Program-made: the position numbers and the translations under genes
NCBI GenBank assembly: GCA_021823555.1
Contig: JAKANW010000289.1
Span: forward strand, 1-5,083
Origin: Chloroflexota bacterium
GTDB lineage: Bacteria > Chloroflexota > Anaerolineae > Anaerolineales > Villigracilaceae
Direction: 5' to 3'
DNA: 5,083 bases
Notes under the pieces: model-generated
What the model saw: the letters and a program-made list of their open reading frames with translations, nothing else
What the model was told of the DNA's origin: nothing
Database searches by the model: none
Part shown: positions 1-5,083 of the stretch, piece by piece
How positions within the stretch are numbered: the stretch's first letter is position 1
Layout of the letters: every line of letters begins with the position of its first letter

Positions 1-414
1 ATTCAACATGGCAATCTCGCGCACCGTGCTGGACGAGAGGAAGGTATGCTCCTCCGCCGTGATCAGGGCCACGGTTTCGATGTCACTGGCCAGTCGCTGG
101 TTTGCCAGCGCCATGCGGAACTCGAACTCGAAGTCCGAAAAGACGCGCAGACCGCGCACGATCACCTGGGCTTTGATCTGGCGGGCATAGCTGATCGTCA
201 ACCCGCTGTAGCCTGTCACCTTGATCTTGGGATTATCCTTGACCGCCTCGGTGACCAGCGCAATACGCTCCTCGGGCGAGAACATCAGCGACTTGAGCGG
301 TTTGTCATAGACAGCCAGGATCACCTCGTCGAACAGGCGGGCAGTGCGCTCCGCGATGTCCATGTGGCCGTAGTGGATTGGATCAAACGTGCCAGGAAAT
401 AAGGCTCGAACCAT
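1..414 (-). CDS. coaD: Phosphopantetheine adenylyltransferase (PPAT), 3' end cut by window edge
   Basis: Catalyses the reversible transfer of AMP from ATP to 4'-phosphopantetheine, giving dephospho-CoA, the penultimate step of coenzyme A synthesis in the cytoplasm. Reading from an ATG at 414 gives 138 in-frame codons to the window edge. The family is usually about 160 residues, so roughly 20-25 C-terminal residues are missing. Visible family motifs are the nucleotidyltransferase start FPGTFDPIHYGH (residues 6-17, with T9 and H17 matching E. coli T10 and H18), a lysine at 41 matching K42, VRGLR (86-90) for substrate and phosphate binding, and FLSSSTVREIA (125-135), the C-terminal ISSTxVR-type signature. 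The start is set by the family: MVRALFPGTF is the normal N-terminus. I see no good Shine-Dalgarno close to it. It lies downstream of recG in the same direction but is separated by the repeat-filled gap, so co-transcription is uncertain. Confidence 0.97.
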   Translation of the reverse strand, partial: MVRALFPGTFDPIHYGHMDIAERTARLFDEVILAVYDKPLKSLMFSPEERIALVTEAVKDNPKIKVTGYSGLTISYARQIKAQVIVRGLRVFSDFEFEFRMALANQRLASDIETVALITAEEHTFLSSSTVREIAMLN

Positions 415-609
415 GTAGTCTGTTAATCCTTTGTCAGATTGGTCTGAGTGGTCTGATTAGTCTGAGTAGTCTCATGGGTCTGAGTGGCCGTATAGTCTTA
501 TGGTCTGAGGGCTACCTGAGCCACTTGGACTACCAGGACCACTAAGACTACCAAGACTACTAAGACTACTAAGACCACTTTGACCACTAGGACGACTTAG
601 ACCACTTTC
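415..609. repeat. Intergenic element of degenerate 9-bp repeats in two inverted arms
   Basis: The gap between recG and coaD is almost entirely a period-9 array. The left arm (about 441-510) repeats RGTCTGAGT-like units on the plus strand: GGTCTGAGT (441), GGTCTGATT (450), AGTCTGAGT (459), AGTCTCATG (468), GGTCTGAGT (477), two 8-bp variants (486-501) and GGTCTGAGG (502). The right arm (about 523-609) repeats ACTAAGACY-like units: ACTTGGACT (523), ACCAGGACC (532), ACTAAGACT (541), ACCAAGACT (550), ACTAAGACT (559), ACTAAGACC (568), ACTTTGACC (577), ACTAGGACG (586), ACTTAGACC (595). Right-arm units are approximately the reverse complement of left-arm units. A short GGCT/AGCC hairpin (510-522) sits at the junction. 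Weaker related units (AGTCTGTTA at 417, GTCAGATT at 433) extend to the coaD start. In RNA the arms could pair into a long, imperfect stem. Function is unknown; a structured terminator or processing element between the two genes is possible. Confidence 0.85.
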
Positions 610-3102
610 CTAACTTACATCACCCTTGCTTGCGCCCCAAAAGCGGCCAAAGGCTTCGGCCAGCAGGGCGTGGTCAGGTTGACTTAAATCAGCATCGCTC
701 TCGAACAATTTCTGCGCCTGCCCGCGCGCCTTCTCGATCAAGGCCACGTCCGTCAGGCTGGCCATGTGCAGGCCGCTGGCATAACCCGACTGCCGCGTGC
801 CCAGGAACTCGCCGGGGCCGCGTTGCTGCAAATCGCGCTCGGCCAGCACAAAGCCGTCATTGGATTCGGCCATGGCCTGCAGGCGTTCGTTCTCGGTTGC
901 GTCATCGTGGGTGGGGATCAGCAGGCAGTACGACTGGTCCGCGCCGCGCCCGACGCGCCCGCGCAACTGGTGCAACTGCGCCAGCCCAAAGCGGTCCGCG
1001 CCTTCGATCACCATCACGGTCGCGTTGGCCACATCCACGCCGACTTCAACCACCGTGGTCGAGACCAGGATGTCATACTGGCGGTCGCGGAACTTGAGCA
1101 TGGTCTCGTCTTTTTCATCGGGCTTCATGCGGCCATGCAGGAGTCCCAATTTCAGGTCAGGGAAGATTTCCTTCGAGAGAACCTCGTAATCATCCACAGC
1201 CGCGCGCGCTTCGATCTTGTCGCTCTCCTCGATCAGCGGATAAATGATAAAGGTCTGCTTGCCATCCTTGATCTGTGAGCGGATGAGCGTGTAGGCGCGC
1301 TCGCGTTCCTGCGGCCTGAGCACGTACGTGTTGACCGACTTGCGACCGGCGGGCATCTCGTCCATCACGCTCAGGTCGAGATCGCCATAAAGGGTCAGCG
1401 CCAGTGAGCGCGGGATCGGGGTGGCGGTCATCACCAACAGGTGCGGACTGGTCCCTTTTTGGCGGAGCGCAGCCCGCTGCTCCACACCGAAGCGGTGTTG
1501 TTCATCAATTACGGTGAATTGCAGGTCCTGGAAGACGACCGGTTCCTCGATCAGCGAATGTGTGCCGACGATGACCTTAATGCTGCCATCTGCCAGGCCA
1601 AGACGCAGCGCTTCCTTCTCGGCCTCGGGCGTGTCACCGACTAACAGGCGGATCTGTCCCTCTGGCAGGACCCCGTTTTCGCCCGCCAAAAGTTTGAGGA
1701 AGCTGCGATAATGTTGTTCCGCCAAAATGGAGGTGGGCGACATGATGGCCGCTTGTGAGCCAGCCTGGACGATCATGGCAACAGCCAGAGCCGCCACCAC
1801 GGTCTTGCCCGAGCCAACGTCGCCTTGCAGCAGCCGGTTCATCGGACGGCCGGATTTCAAATCGTTGCGGATATCGGCCAGGGCGCGCTGTTGGGCCTCG
1901 GTCAGCATGAAGGGCAGGGTCTCGAGACGGGCATTCAGCCAACTGTTGTTGACGTCAAAGGAACGGGCCTCTACCGATTTCCAGTCGCGCTTCTGGCGCA
2001 GAACGCCCATCTGCAGGTGGAAGATTTCATCGAAGGCCAGGCGCGCCCGCGCGGCCTTGAGCTGCTCCTGCGAATCGGGGAAATGCGCTTGCAGCAACGC
2101 CTGTCCCAGGGACATCAATCCCGCTGACTGGCGCACGCTTTCGGGCAGGGCGTCTGCCACGCTGGGCGCCCAATAGGTGACCACCTGGTTCATCAGGTTC
2201 CTCAGCCACTTCTGGGTGATCCGCTCGGTCAGCGAATAGATTGGGACAATGCGGTTGGTGTGCAGGTTTTCGACTTCAATCGGCTCGAAGTCGGGATTGT
2301 TCATCACCAGCCGGCCCAGGTACTGCTCCACTTTACCAGAGACGGAAATCTGTTCGCCTTCCTTCAGACGATTCGCCATCCAAGGTTGGTTGAACCAGGA
2401 AAGCCGCAAAGCGCCTGTGCCATCCGAGAGAATAGCTTCCACGATCTGCGCCTTGCCGCCGCGGATCGGGCGCGTGTTCACGCTCTGGATCGCGCCGATG
2501 ACAGTCAGTTGTTCACCATACCACAGCGACTTGATCGGCTTGAGCTGGCTGTAATCTTCGTAACGGCGCGGAAAGTAATAGAGCATATCGCCGAGGGTGT
2601 TCATGCCCAACTTGCTCAACGTTTCGGCGTGACGCGGGCCGACACCCTGCAGCACGGTCAATGCAGCATCCAGCGCGGCGGGCGTGGCGGAGATCTTCGC
2701 CCCGGGGACGGATTCGGCGCGGCCGGGCGGAGGCGCGGTCCGCGGCGCAGGAGTCAGGGAAGGATGCGGCTGCGGATGAGATGGCTGGGGGGCGGGTGGA
2801 TGCGTCGTTCTGGGCGCTGGGGACGGACGGGCCGGCTTTTGTCCGGCTTCGGGATAAGTTTCCCCGATCCGCTTCCACAATCCTTTGAGCGCGTCGGCGC
2901 GGGATTGGGGGGTCAGTCCATCGTAGGAACGCAGGCGCTGGATGACGGCCTGGATGACTTCCTCGGTAATGCCATCTGCGCGGGCTTCGCCTTCCCAAAA
3001 ATCGAGCATCTTGGCGAGGCCGCCGATGATGGCGGTATTGGCATAGCCGTTCGAGTGTTCGAGACGGAAGAATTTACGAAGTTTTTCTAATGAAGGCTGC
3101 AT
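610..3102 (-). CDS. recG: ATP-dependent DNA helicase RecG
   Basis: Superfamily 2 helicase that remodels stalled replication forks and branch-migrates Holliday junctions and D-loops. From ATG 3102 it is 830 aa, longer than the E. coli protein (about 690) because of an N-terminal helical region (about 1-85) and a proline-rich linker (about 88-135). The wedge region follows, opening with LQGVGPRHAETLSKLG (151-166) and YYFPRRYEDY, then an OB-fold (about 190-290). Helicase motifs are GDVGSGKT (Walker A, 427-434), DEQH (533-536), MTATPIPR (558-565), QLRGRVGRG (motif VI, 712-720) and RGPGEFLGTRQSG (761-773, the TRG coupling region). No key residue is missing. A GTG at 3132 would add ten residues but overlap the upstream gene by 25 nt; I prefer ATG 3102, which begins MQPSLEKLRKFF and lies 5 nt after the upstream stop. 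Neither start has a clear Shine-Dalgarno. The TAG stop touches the 9-bp repeat element. Confidence 0.97.
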   Translation of the reverse strand: MQPSLEKLRKFFRLEHSNGYANTAIIGGLAKMLDFWEGEARADGITEEVIQAVIQRLRSYDGLTPQSRADALKGLWKRIGETYPEAGQKPARPSPAPRTTHPPAPQPSHPQPHPSLTPAPRTAPPPGRAESVPGAKISATPAALDAALTVLQGVGPRHAETLSKLGMNTLGDMLYYFPRRYEDYSQLKPIKSLWYGEQLTVIGAIQSVNTRPIRGGKAQIVEAILSDGTGALRLSWFNQPWMANRLKEGEQISVSGKVEQYLGRLVMNNPDFEPIEVENLHTNRIVPIYSLTERITQKWLRNLMNQVVTYWAPSVADALPESVRQSAGLMSLGQALLQAHFPDSQEQLKAARARLAFDEIFHLQMGVLRQKRDWKSVEARSFDVNNSWLNARLETLPFMLTEAQQRALADIRNDLKSGRPMNRLLQGDVGSGKTVVAALAVAMIVQAGSQAAIMSPTSILAEQHYRSFLKLLAGENGVLPEGQIRLLVGDTPEAEKEALRLGLADGSIKVIVGTHSLIEEPVVFQDLQFTVIDEQHRFGVEQRAALRQKGTSPHLLVMTATPIPRSLALTLYGDLDLSVMDEMPAGRKSVNTYVLRPQERERAYTLIRSQIKDGKQTFIIYPLIEESDKIEARAAVDDYEVLSKEIFPDLKLGLLHGRMKPDEKDETMLKFRDRQYDILVSTTVVEVGVDVANATVMVIEGADRFGLAQLHQLRGRVGRGADQSYCLLIPTHDDATENERLQAMAESNDGFVLAERDLQQRGPGEFLGTRQSGYASGLHMASLTDVALIEKARGQAQKLFESDADLSQPDHALLAEAFGRFWGASKGDVS

Positions 3103-3107
3103 GAAGG

Positions 3108-3953
3108 TTATTTTATCATGGGGCTTACCCACTCTCGCACCAGCAAAGGCAATCTCTCCACAACCTCGTAGCCGAATAAAACTTCGTCTATCAAGCCCAT
3201 GTGCAAAAGATCAACGATCCGACATAGATATGATTTTCCCTGCTTCCACCAAGTGTCATAGGCATCAATGATCAAATAGTGCTTAGCCTTGACACCTTCG
3301 TTATCCCTCAATTCCTGGAGTTCCAATCCATCTAGGAGGGTCTCATAAATTCCATCTGCAACGCGGCTTCCAAAGGTTGTTGTGTAGTAATATTCTTTGA
3401 TCTCCCAAATAGCTACCGGGTTTATACTACTTGGAAAGGCGCCGTCCACACGTCGGGCCAAAGTACGCAGTGGCAGGCCATCTTTCGTAAAAGTGGTCAG
3501 TTGCCGCGGGTCATAATCACATGGATTACCTTGTGAGCTTGCTTCAACGATCATGTTTACGAGGCCGGTCAAATAAGCGGGCGCTTTCTTTTTACCGGTC
3601 TGTTTGTTCATGGGGATTGGACAAGACGGTTTGAGCCTGGAAAGGTGGTCTCGGAATGTCTTCTTGGCTTTTTCAACATTCATCAGGTGCGGCTCAGCAA
3701 AGGTATTCAGTACTTTCGCCCGATAAGTAAAATAATCGCGTAAGAGTACATCGTAACGTTGCGAACCTGATTTTTGATTTCGCAGGGAAACAACATCAAT
3801 CCCGAATTCTGCGAGTTTGAGTTCGATTTCGTTGGCCGATGGAATCTTTATTTGTTGTGTTCCCCTTTCGGTGTATCCAACCTCTTGACTAATAAGTCGG
3901 ACACTCGCCCAAAAAGTTTTTGGCAGATTCAGAAAGCCTTCATTCGGTCTCAT
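3108..3953 (-). CDS. Putative type II restriction endonuclease (PD-(D/E)XK-like)
   Basis: 281 aa; I do not recognise a named family. The role is inferred from context: it overlaps a C-protein-like regulator by 14 nt and lies beside a divergent adenine methyltransferase, the standard place for the cognate nuclease. The sequence supports this with a PD-(D/E)XK-type signature: an aspartate at about 170 in RRVDGAFP, then after a short hairpin-like stretch a hydrophobic strand ending in E184-I-K186 (AIWEIKEYY). E137 (IVEASS) is a possible extra acidic residue on a preceding helix. A hydrophobic strand, HYLIIDAYDTWW (about 225-236), follows. There is no signal peptide or membrane segment. The ATG at 3953 is supported by a strong ribosome site, GGAGGA at 3967-3962, 8 nt upstream. 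Base composition is much lower in GC than recG (for example 25/60 in 3181-3240 against 39/60 in 961-1020). Recognition sequence unknown. It could instead be another defence nuclease. Confidence 0.75.
   Translation of the reverse strand: MRPNEGFLNLPKTFWASVRLISQEVGYTERGTQQIKIPSANEIELKLAEFGIDVVSLRNQKSGSQRYDVLLRDYFTYRAKVLNTFAEPHLMNVEKAKKTFRDHLSRLKPSCPIPMNKQTGKKKAPAYLTGLVNMIVEASSQGNPCDYDPRQLTTFTKDGLPLRTLARRVDGAFPSSINPVAIWEIKEYYYTTTFGSRVADGIYETLLDGLELQELRDNEGVKAKHYLIIDAYDTWWKQGKSYLCRIVDLLHMGLIDEVLFGYEVVERLPLLVREWVSPMIK
3110..3118 (-). promoter_or_regulatory. Possible extended -10 element just before recG
   Basis: Minus-strand TGATAAAAT (TGn plus TAAAAT, 5 of 6 matches to the -10 consensus) ends 7 nt before the recG ATG at 3102, inside the last codons of the nuclease gene. 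No -35 hexamer is visible. If active it would give a near-leaderless recG message, matching the missing Shine-Dalgarno. Such a short AT-rich match can arise by chance. Confidence 0.3.
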
Positions 3954-4191
3954 CTAGTATTTCCTCCAGTCTGTGAATAAATTCCTGTAGCGTAATACCA
4001 ATTGCACTACAGACTCGCCGTAATTCCAGGATATCAAGACGACGGTCACCGACCTCATACTTGCTGACAAAAGATTGAGGGACACCTAGTTTCTCAGCAA
4101 GTTCAATCTGCCGGATTTCTTTTTCAAGGCGAATCTTTTTCAGAAGTTCCTGGAGTTTTTCATGCTGGAAATCAGTCGCATTTTTTCTCAT
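3940..4191 (-). CDS. XRE-family regulator, probable R-M controller (C) protein
   Basis: 83 aa, the usual size of type II controller proteins, made almost entirely of one Cro/C1-type helix-turn-helix domain (about residues 13-76). Helix 2 is QIELAEKLGV (28-37) and the recognition helix spans QSFVSKYEVGDR (39-50), followed by LDILELRRVCSAIGI, the family's usual third part. Such proteins bind as dimers to palindromes near their own promoter and time the expression of the nuclease. The start is ATG 4191, with a Shine-Dalgarno-like TGAGGT at 4202-4197, 5 nt upstream. Its stop (TGA, 3942-3940) lies inside the nuclease gene, so the two are likely one transcript with coupled translation. A perfect palindrome 18-38 bp upstream of its start is the natural operator candidate. 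A generic XRE repressor cannot be told from a true C protein by sequence alone, but the gene order favours the latter. Confidence 0.85.
   Translation of the reverse strand: MRKNATDFQHEKLQELLKKIRLEKEIRQIELAEKLGVPQSFVSKYEVGDRRLDILELRRVCSAIGITLQEFIHRLEEILDETE
3962..3967 (-). promoter_or_regulatory. Strong ribosome binding site of the nuclease gene
   Basis: GGAGGA on the minus strand, 8 nt before the nuclease ATG at 3953 and inside the 3' end of the regulator gene. It fixes the nuclease start and suggests efficient translation from the shared message, so nuclease timing probably depends on transcription by way of the regulator rather than on weak translation. Confidence 0.8.
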
Positions 4192-4196
4192 GGCTT

Positions 4197-4202
4197 ACCT
4201 CA
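4197..4202 (-). promoter_or_regulatory. Ribosome binding site of the regulator gene
   Basis: TGAGGT on the minus strand, 5 nt before ATG 4191. It supports this start and implies that the regulator mRNA carries a normal leader, unlike the methyltransferase, which has almost none. Confidence 0.65.
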
Positions 4203-4231
4203 TTGACAAATATCCTAAAATAGGATATTAT
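4203..4231 (+). promoter_or_regulatory. Sigma-70-type promoter candidate for the methyltransferase
   Basis: A consensus TTGACA (4203-4208) is followed after exactly 17 bp by TATTAT (4226-4231). The start point would fall near 4238, about 16 nt before the ATG. The operator palindrome fills the spacer and overlaps the -10, so a bound regulator should repress it, consistent with early, then restrained, methyltransferase expression. Confidence 0.65.
4209..4229. promoter_or_regulatory. Perfect 9-3-9 palindrome, probable operator of the XRE/C regulator
   Basis: AATATCCTA, three A bases, then TAGGATATT: both 9-bp arms match without error around a centre at 4219. It stands alone between the divergent regulator and methyltransferase starts, where controller proteins bind. 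It covers the spacer and most of the -10 of one plus-strand promoter candidate, the -10 of the minus-strand candidate, and the -35 position of a second plus-strand candidate, so occupancy should affect both directions. It is unlike the tandem GACT/AGTC boxes of PvuII-type systems. A single-palindrome operator is known for C.EcoO109I. Binding by this regulator is inferred. Confidence 0.8.
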
Positions 4232-4252
4232 CTGCTTGGTATAATGAGACAA
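4225..4252 (-). promoter_or_regulatory. Weak promoter candidate for the regulator-nuclease operon
   Basis: Minus-strand TTGTCT (4252-4247), 16 bp, then TAATAT (4230-4225). This is the best pair I can find upstream of the regulator; both hexamers are imperfect. The start point would be near 4218, giving a leader of about 27 nt that includes the ribosome site. Its -10 uses the same base pairs as the -10 of the opposing methyltransferase promoter and lies within the operator, so the two would compete. Confidence 0.4.
4237..4245 (+). promoter_or_regulatory. Extended -10 promoter candidate giving a leaderless methyltransferase mRNA
   Basis: TGGTATAAT is a perfect extended -10 (TGn plus consensus TATAAT). 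Its -35 position (about 4217-4222) falls inside the palindrome and is poor, as tolerated by extended -10 promoters. The start point would be at about 4252-4254, on or next to the ATG, giving a leaderless message, which fits the absence of a strong ribosome site. Confidence 0.55.
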
Positions 4253-4253
4253 T

Positions 4254-5083
4254 ATGAAGGCCATACACGATACAACACAACTTTATTTGTTTCAAACAGA
4301 AACACCTAAAACACGTTTTGTCGAGACGTTCAACACATCGTTGCTAAAATGGATTGGAAGTAAGCAACGCGTTGCACATGAGATCATTTCCTATTTTCCA
4401 ATCGAGTTTGGCACATACTACGAACCTTTTTTAGGAAGTGGCGGCATTCTTGGTACGCTTGTGCCCAAGTTTGCAGTTGCTTCGGATTCGTTCGCTCCTT
4501 TGATCGAGATTTGGCAAACTCTGAAACATTCTCCACCAAAATTAAAGGAGTGGTATCAGGAACGATGGGAGAAGATGGCAAAAGGAGATAAGGTCAAAGT
4601 CTACGAACAGATCAAAGCCTCCTACAACAAAAATCCTAATGGCGCCGATTTGCTTTTTTTGACGCGCTCCTGTTATGGGGGAGTCGTCAGATTCCGCAAG
4701 GTCGATGGTTATATGTCCACTCCTTGTGGAATTCACAATCCAATCTCGCCGACCAGCTTTTCGCACAGGGTTGATGAATGGCATAAGCGGGTCTCAGGTA
4801 CGAACTTTTTGCAATTAGAGTTTGAGGAAGCCATGAATATGGCTAAGCCTGGTGACCTTGTATATTGTGATCCGCCTTACAGTTATAGTCAAGCGATTCT
4901 GTATGGGGCACAAACATTTAGTTTGGAACATCTGCTTGACGTGATCGAAAAGTGTAAAGCCAGGGGGGTCTGTGTCGCTTTGAGCATTGATGGAACAAAG
5001 CGCTCAGGTAATTTGATTTGCGATTTACCGATTCCCGATGGGCTTTTCGAACACGAAATATTGATTGACCTTGGTCGCTCGAT
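4254..5083 (+). CDS. Dam-like (D12 class) adenine-N6 DNA methyltransferase, 3' end cut
   Basis: Transfers a methyl group from S-adenosylmethionine to adenine N6 in a specific DNA site, protecting host DNA from the partner nuclease. 276 codons are present and the end lies outside the window. Alpha-class motif order is visible: LLKWIGSKQRV (30-40, motif X), YYEPFLGSGG (55-64, motif I, SAM binding), an acidic residue at D78 (motif II position), LTRSCYGGVVRF (136-147, resembling the Dam-family NRxCYNG segment), and VYCDPPYSYS (203-212) with the catalytic DPPY at 206-209. After DPPY the sequence reads SQAILYGAQTF and lacks the PLSxTxxF pattern of Dam/DpnII-type GATC enzymes, so GATC specificity should not be assumed. 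ATG 4254 is the only plausible start: an in-frame TGA lies at 4245-4247 and the next Met is far inside. Only a weak GAGA precedes it. Divergent from the regulator and nuclease. Low GC at the 5' end (20/60 in 4261-4320). Confidence 0.93.
   Translation, partial: MKAIHDTTQLYLFQTETPKTRFVETFNTSLLKWIGSKQRVAHEIISYFPIEFGTYYEPFLGSGGILGTLVPKFAVASDSFAPLIEIWQTLKHSPPKLKEWYQERWEKMAKGDKVKVYEQIKASYNKNPNGADLLFLTRSCYGGVVRFRKVDGYMSTPCGIHNPISPTSFSHRVDEWHKRVSGTNFLQLEFEEAMNMAKPGDLVYCDPPYSYSQAILYGAQTFSLEHLLDVIEKCKARGVCVALSIDGTKRSGNLICDLPIPDGLFEHEILIDLGRS

Noticed and set aside
46..402. 118-codon open frame on the plus strand
   Set aside because: It is antisense to coaD, which has all family motifs in the minus-strand frame.
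441..609. CRISPR array
   Set aside because: Units are only 9 bp, directly adjacent with no unique spacers, degenerate, and change orientation in the middle; no cas genes are present.
2260..3090. 276-codon open frame on the plus strand
   Set aside because: It lies wholly opposite recG, whose motifs are continuous and intact; its product is Arg/Gly-rich low-complexity sequence typical of an antisense shadow in GC-rich DNA.
3102..3132. GTG at 3132 as the recG start
   Set aside because: It would overlap the nuclease gene by 25 nt and add ten residues (MGKPHDKITF) that merely translate the nuclease end; it has no ribosome site. ATG 3102 gives a natural N-terminus, though 3132 cannot be fully excluded.
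4209..4229. Palindrome as an intrinsic terminator
   Set aside because: The stem is AT-rich and has no T tract after it; its position between divergent starts and over promoter elements fits an operator much better.
4203..4245. TTGACA at 4203 paired with TATAAT at 4240 as one promoter
   Set aside because: The spacer would be 31 bp, far too long; each hexamer has a better explanation (TTGACA with TATTAT at 17 bp, and TATAAT as an extended -10).
4384..4784. 65- and 80-codon open frames on the minus strand
   Set aside because: Both are antisense to the methyltransferase, whose motifs X, I and IV are clear in the plus-strand frame.

Overview
The window looks like a bacterial chromosome segment, most likely from the Chloroflexota (Anaerolineae-like). 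That placement is an inference from the style of the RecG N-terminal helical extension and from general base composition; no rRNA or other decisive marker is present. All complete genes to the left of position 4191 lie on the minus strand, and one gene at the right edge lies on the plus strand.

Left part (1-3102), GC-rich housekeeping DNA: the 5' 138 codons of coaD (phosphopantetheine adenylyltransferase, coenzyme A synthesis) run off the left edge. A 195-bp non-coding gap (415-609) follows, filled by an unusual array of degenerate 9-bp repeats in two inverted arms. Next is a full-length recG (branched-DNA helicase). Transcription runs recG -> repeat element -> coaD.

Right part (3108-5083), visibly more AT-rich: a compact, probably horizontally acquired type II restriction-modification locus. 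A small XRE/C-protein-like regulator (83 aa) overlaps by 14 nt a 281-aa protein with a PD-(D/E)XK-type nuclease signature, the likely restriction endonuclease. Divergent from them, on the plus strand, is a Dam-like (D12 class) adenine-N6 DNA methyltransferase cut by the right edge. The 62-bp space between regulator and methyltransferase holds a perfect 9-3-9 palindrome, the likely operator of the regulator. It overlaps promoter-like elements for both directions. The layout (M divergent from overlapping C and R) is the one known for controller-regulated systems such as PvuII, where methylation is established first and nuclease expression is delayed.

The two parts abut tightly. The nuclease stop codon is only 5 nt from the probable recG start, with no terminator between them, so host recG may be read through from the R-M promoter or may use a small leaderless promoter inside the end of the nuclease gene. 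The points most worth a second look are the 9-bp inverted-array element, the uncharacterised nuclease with its unknown specificity, the single-palindrome operator, and the R-M/recG junction.
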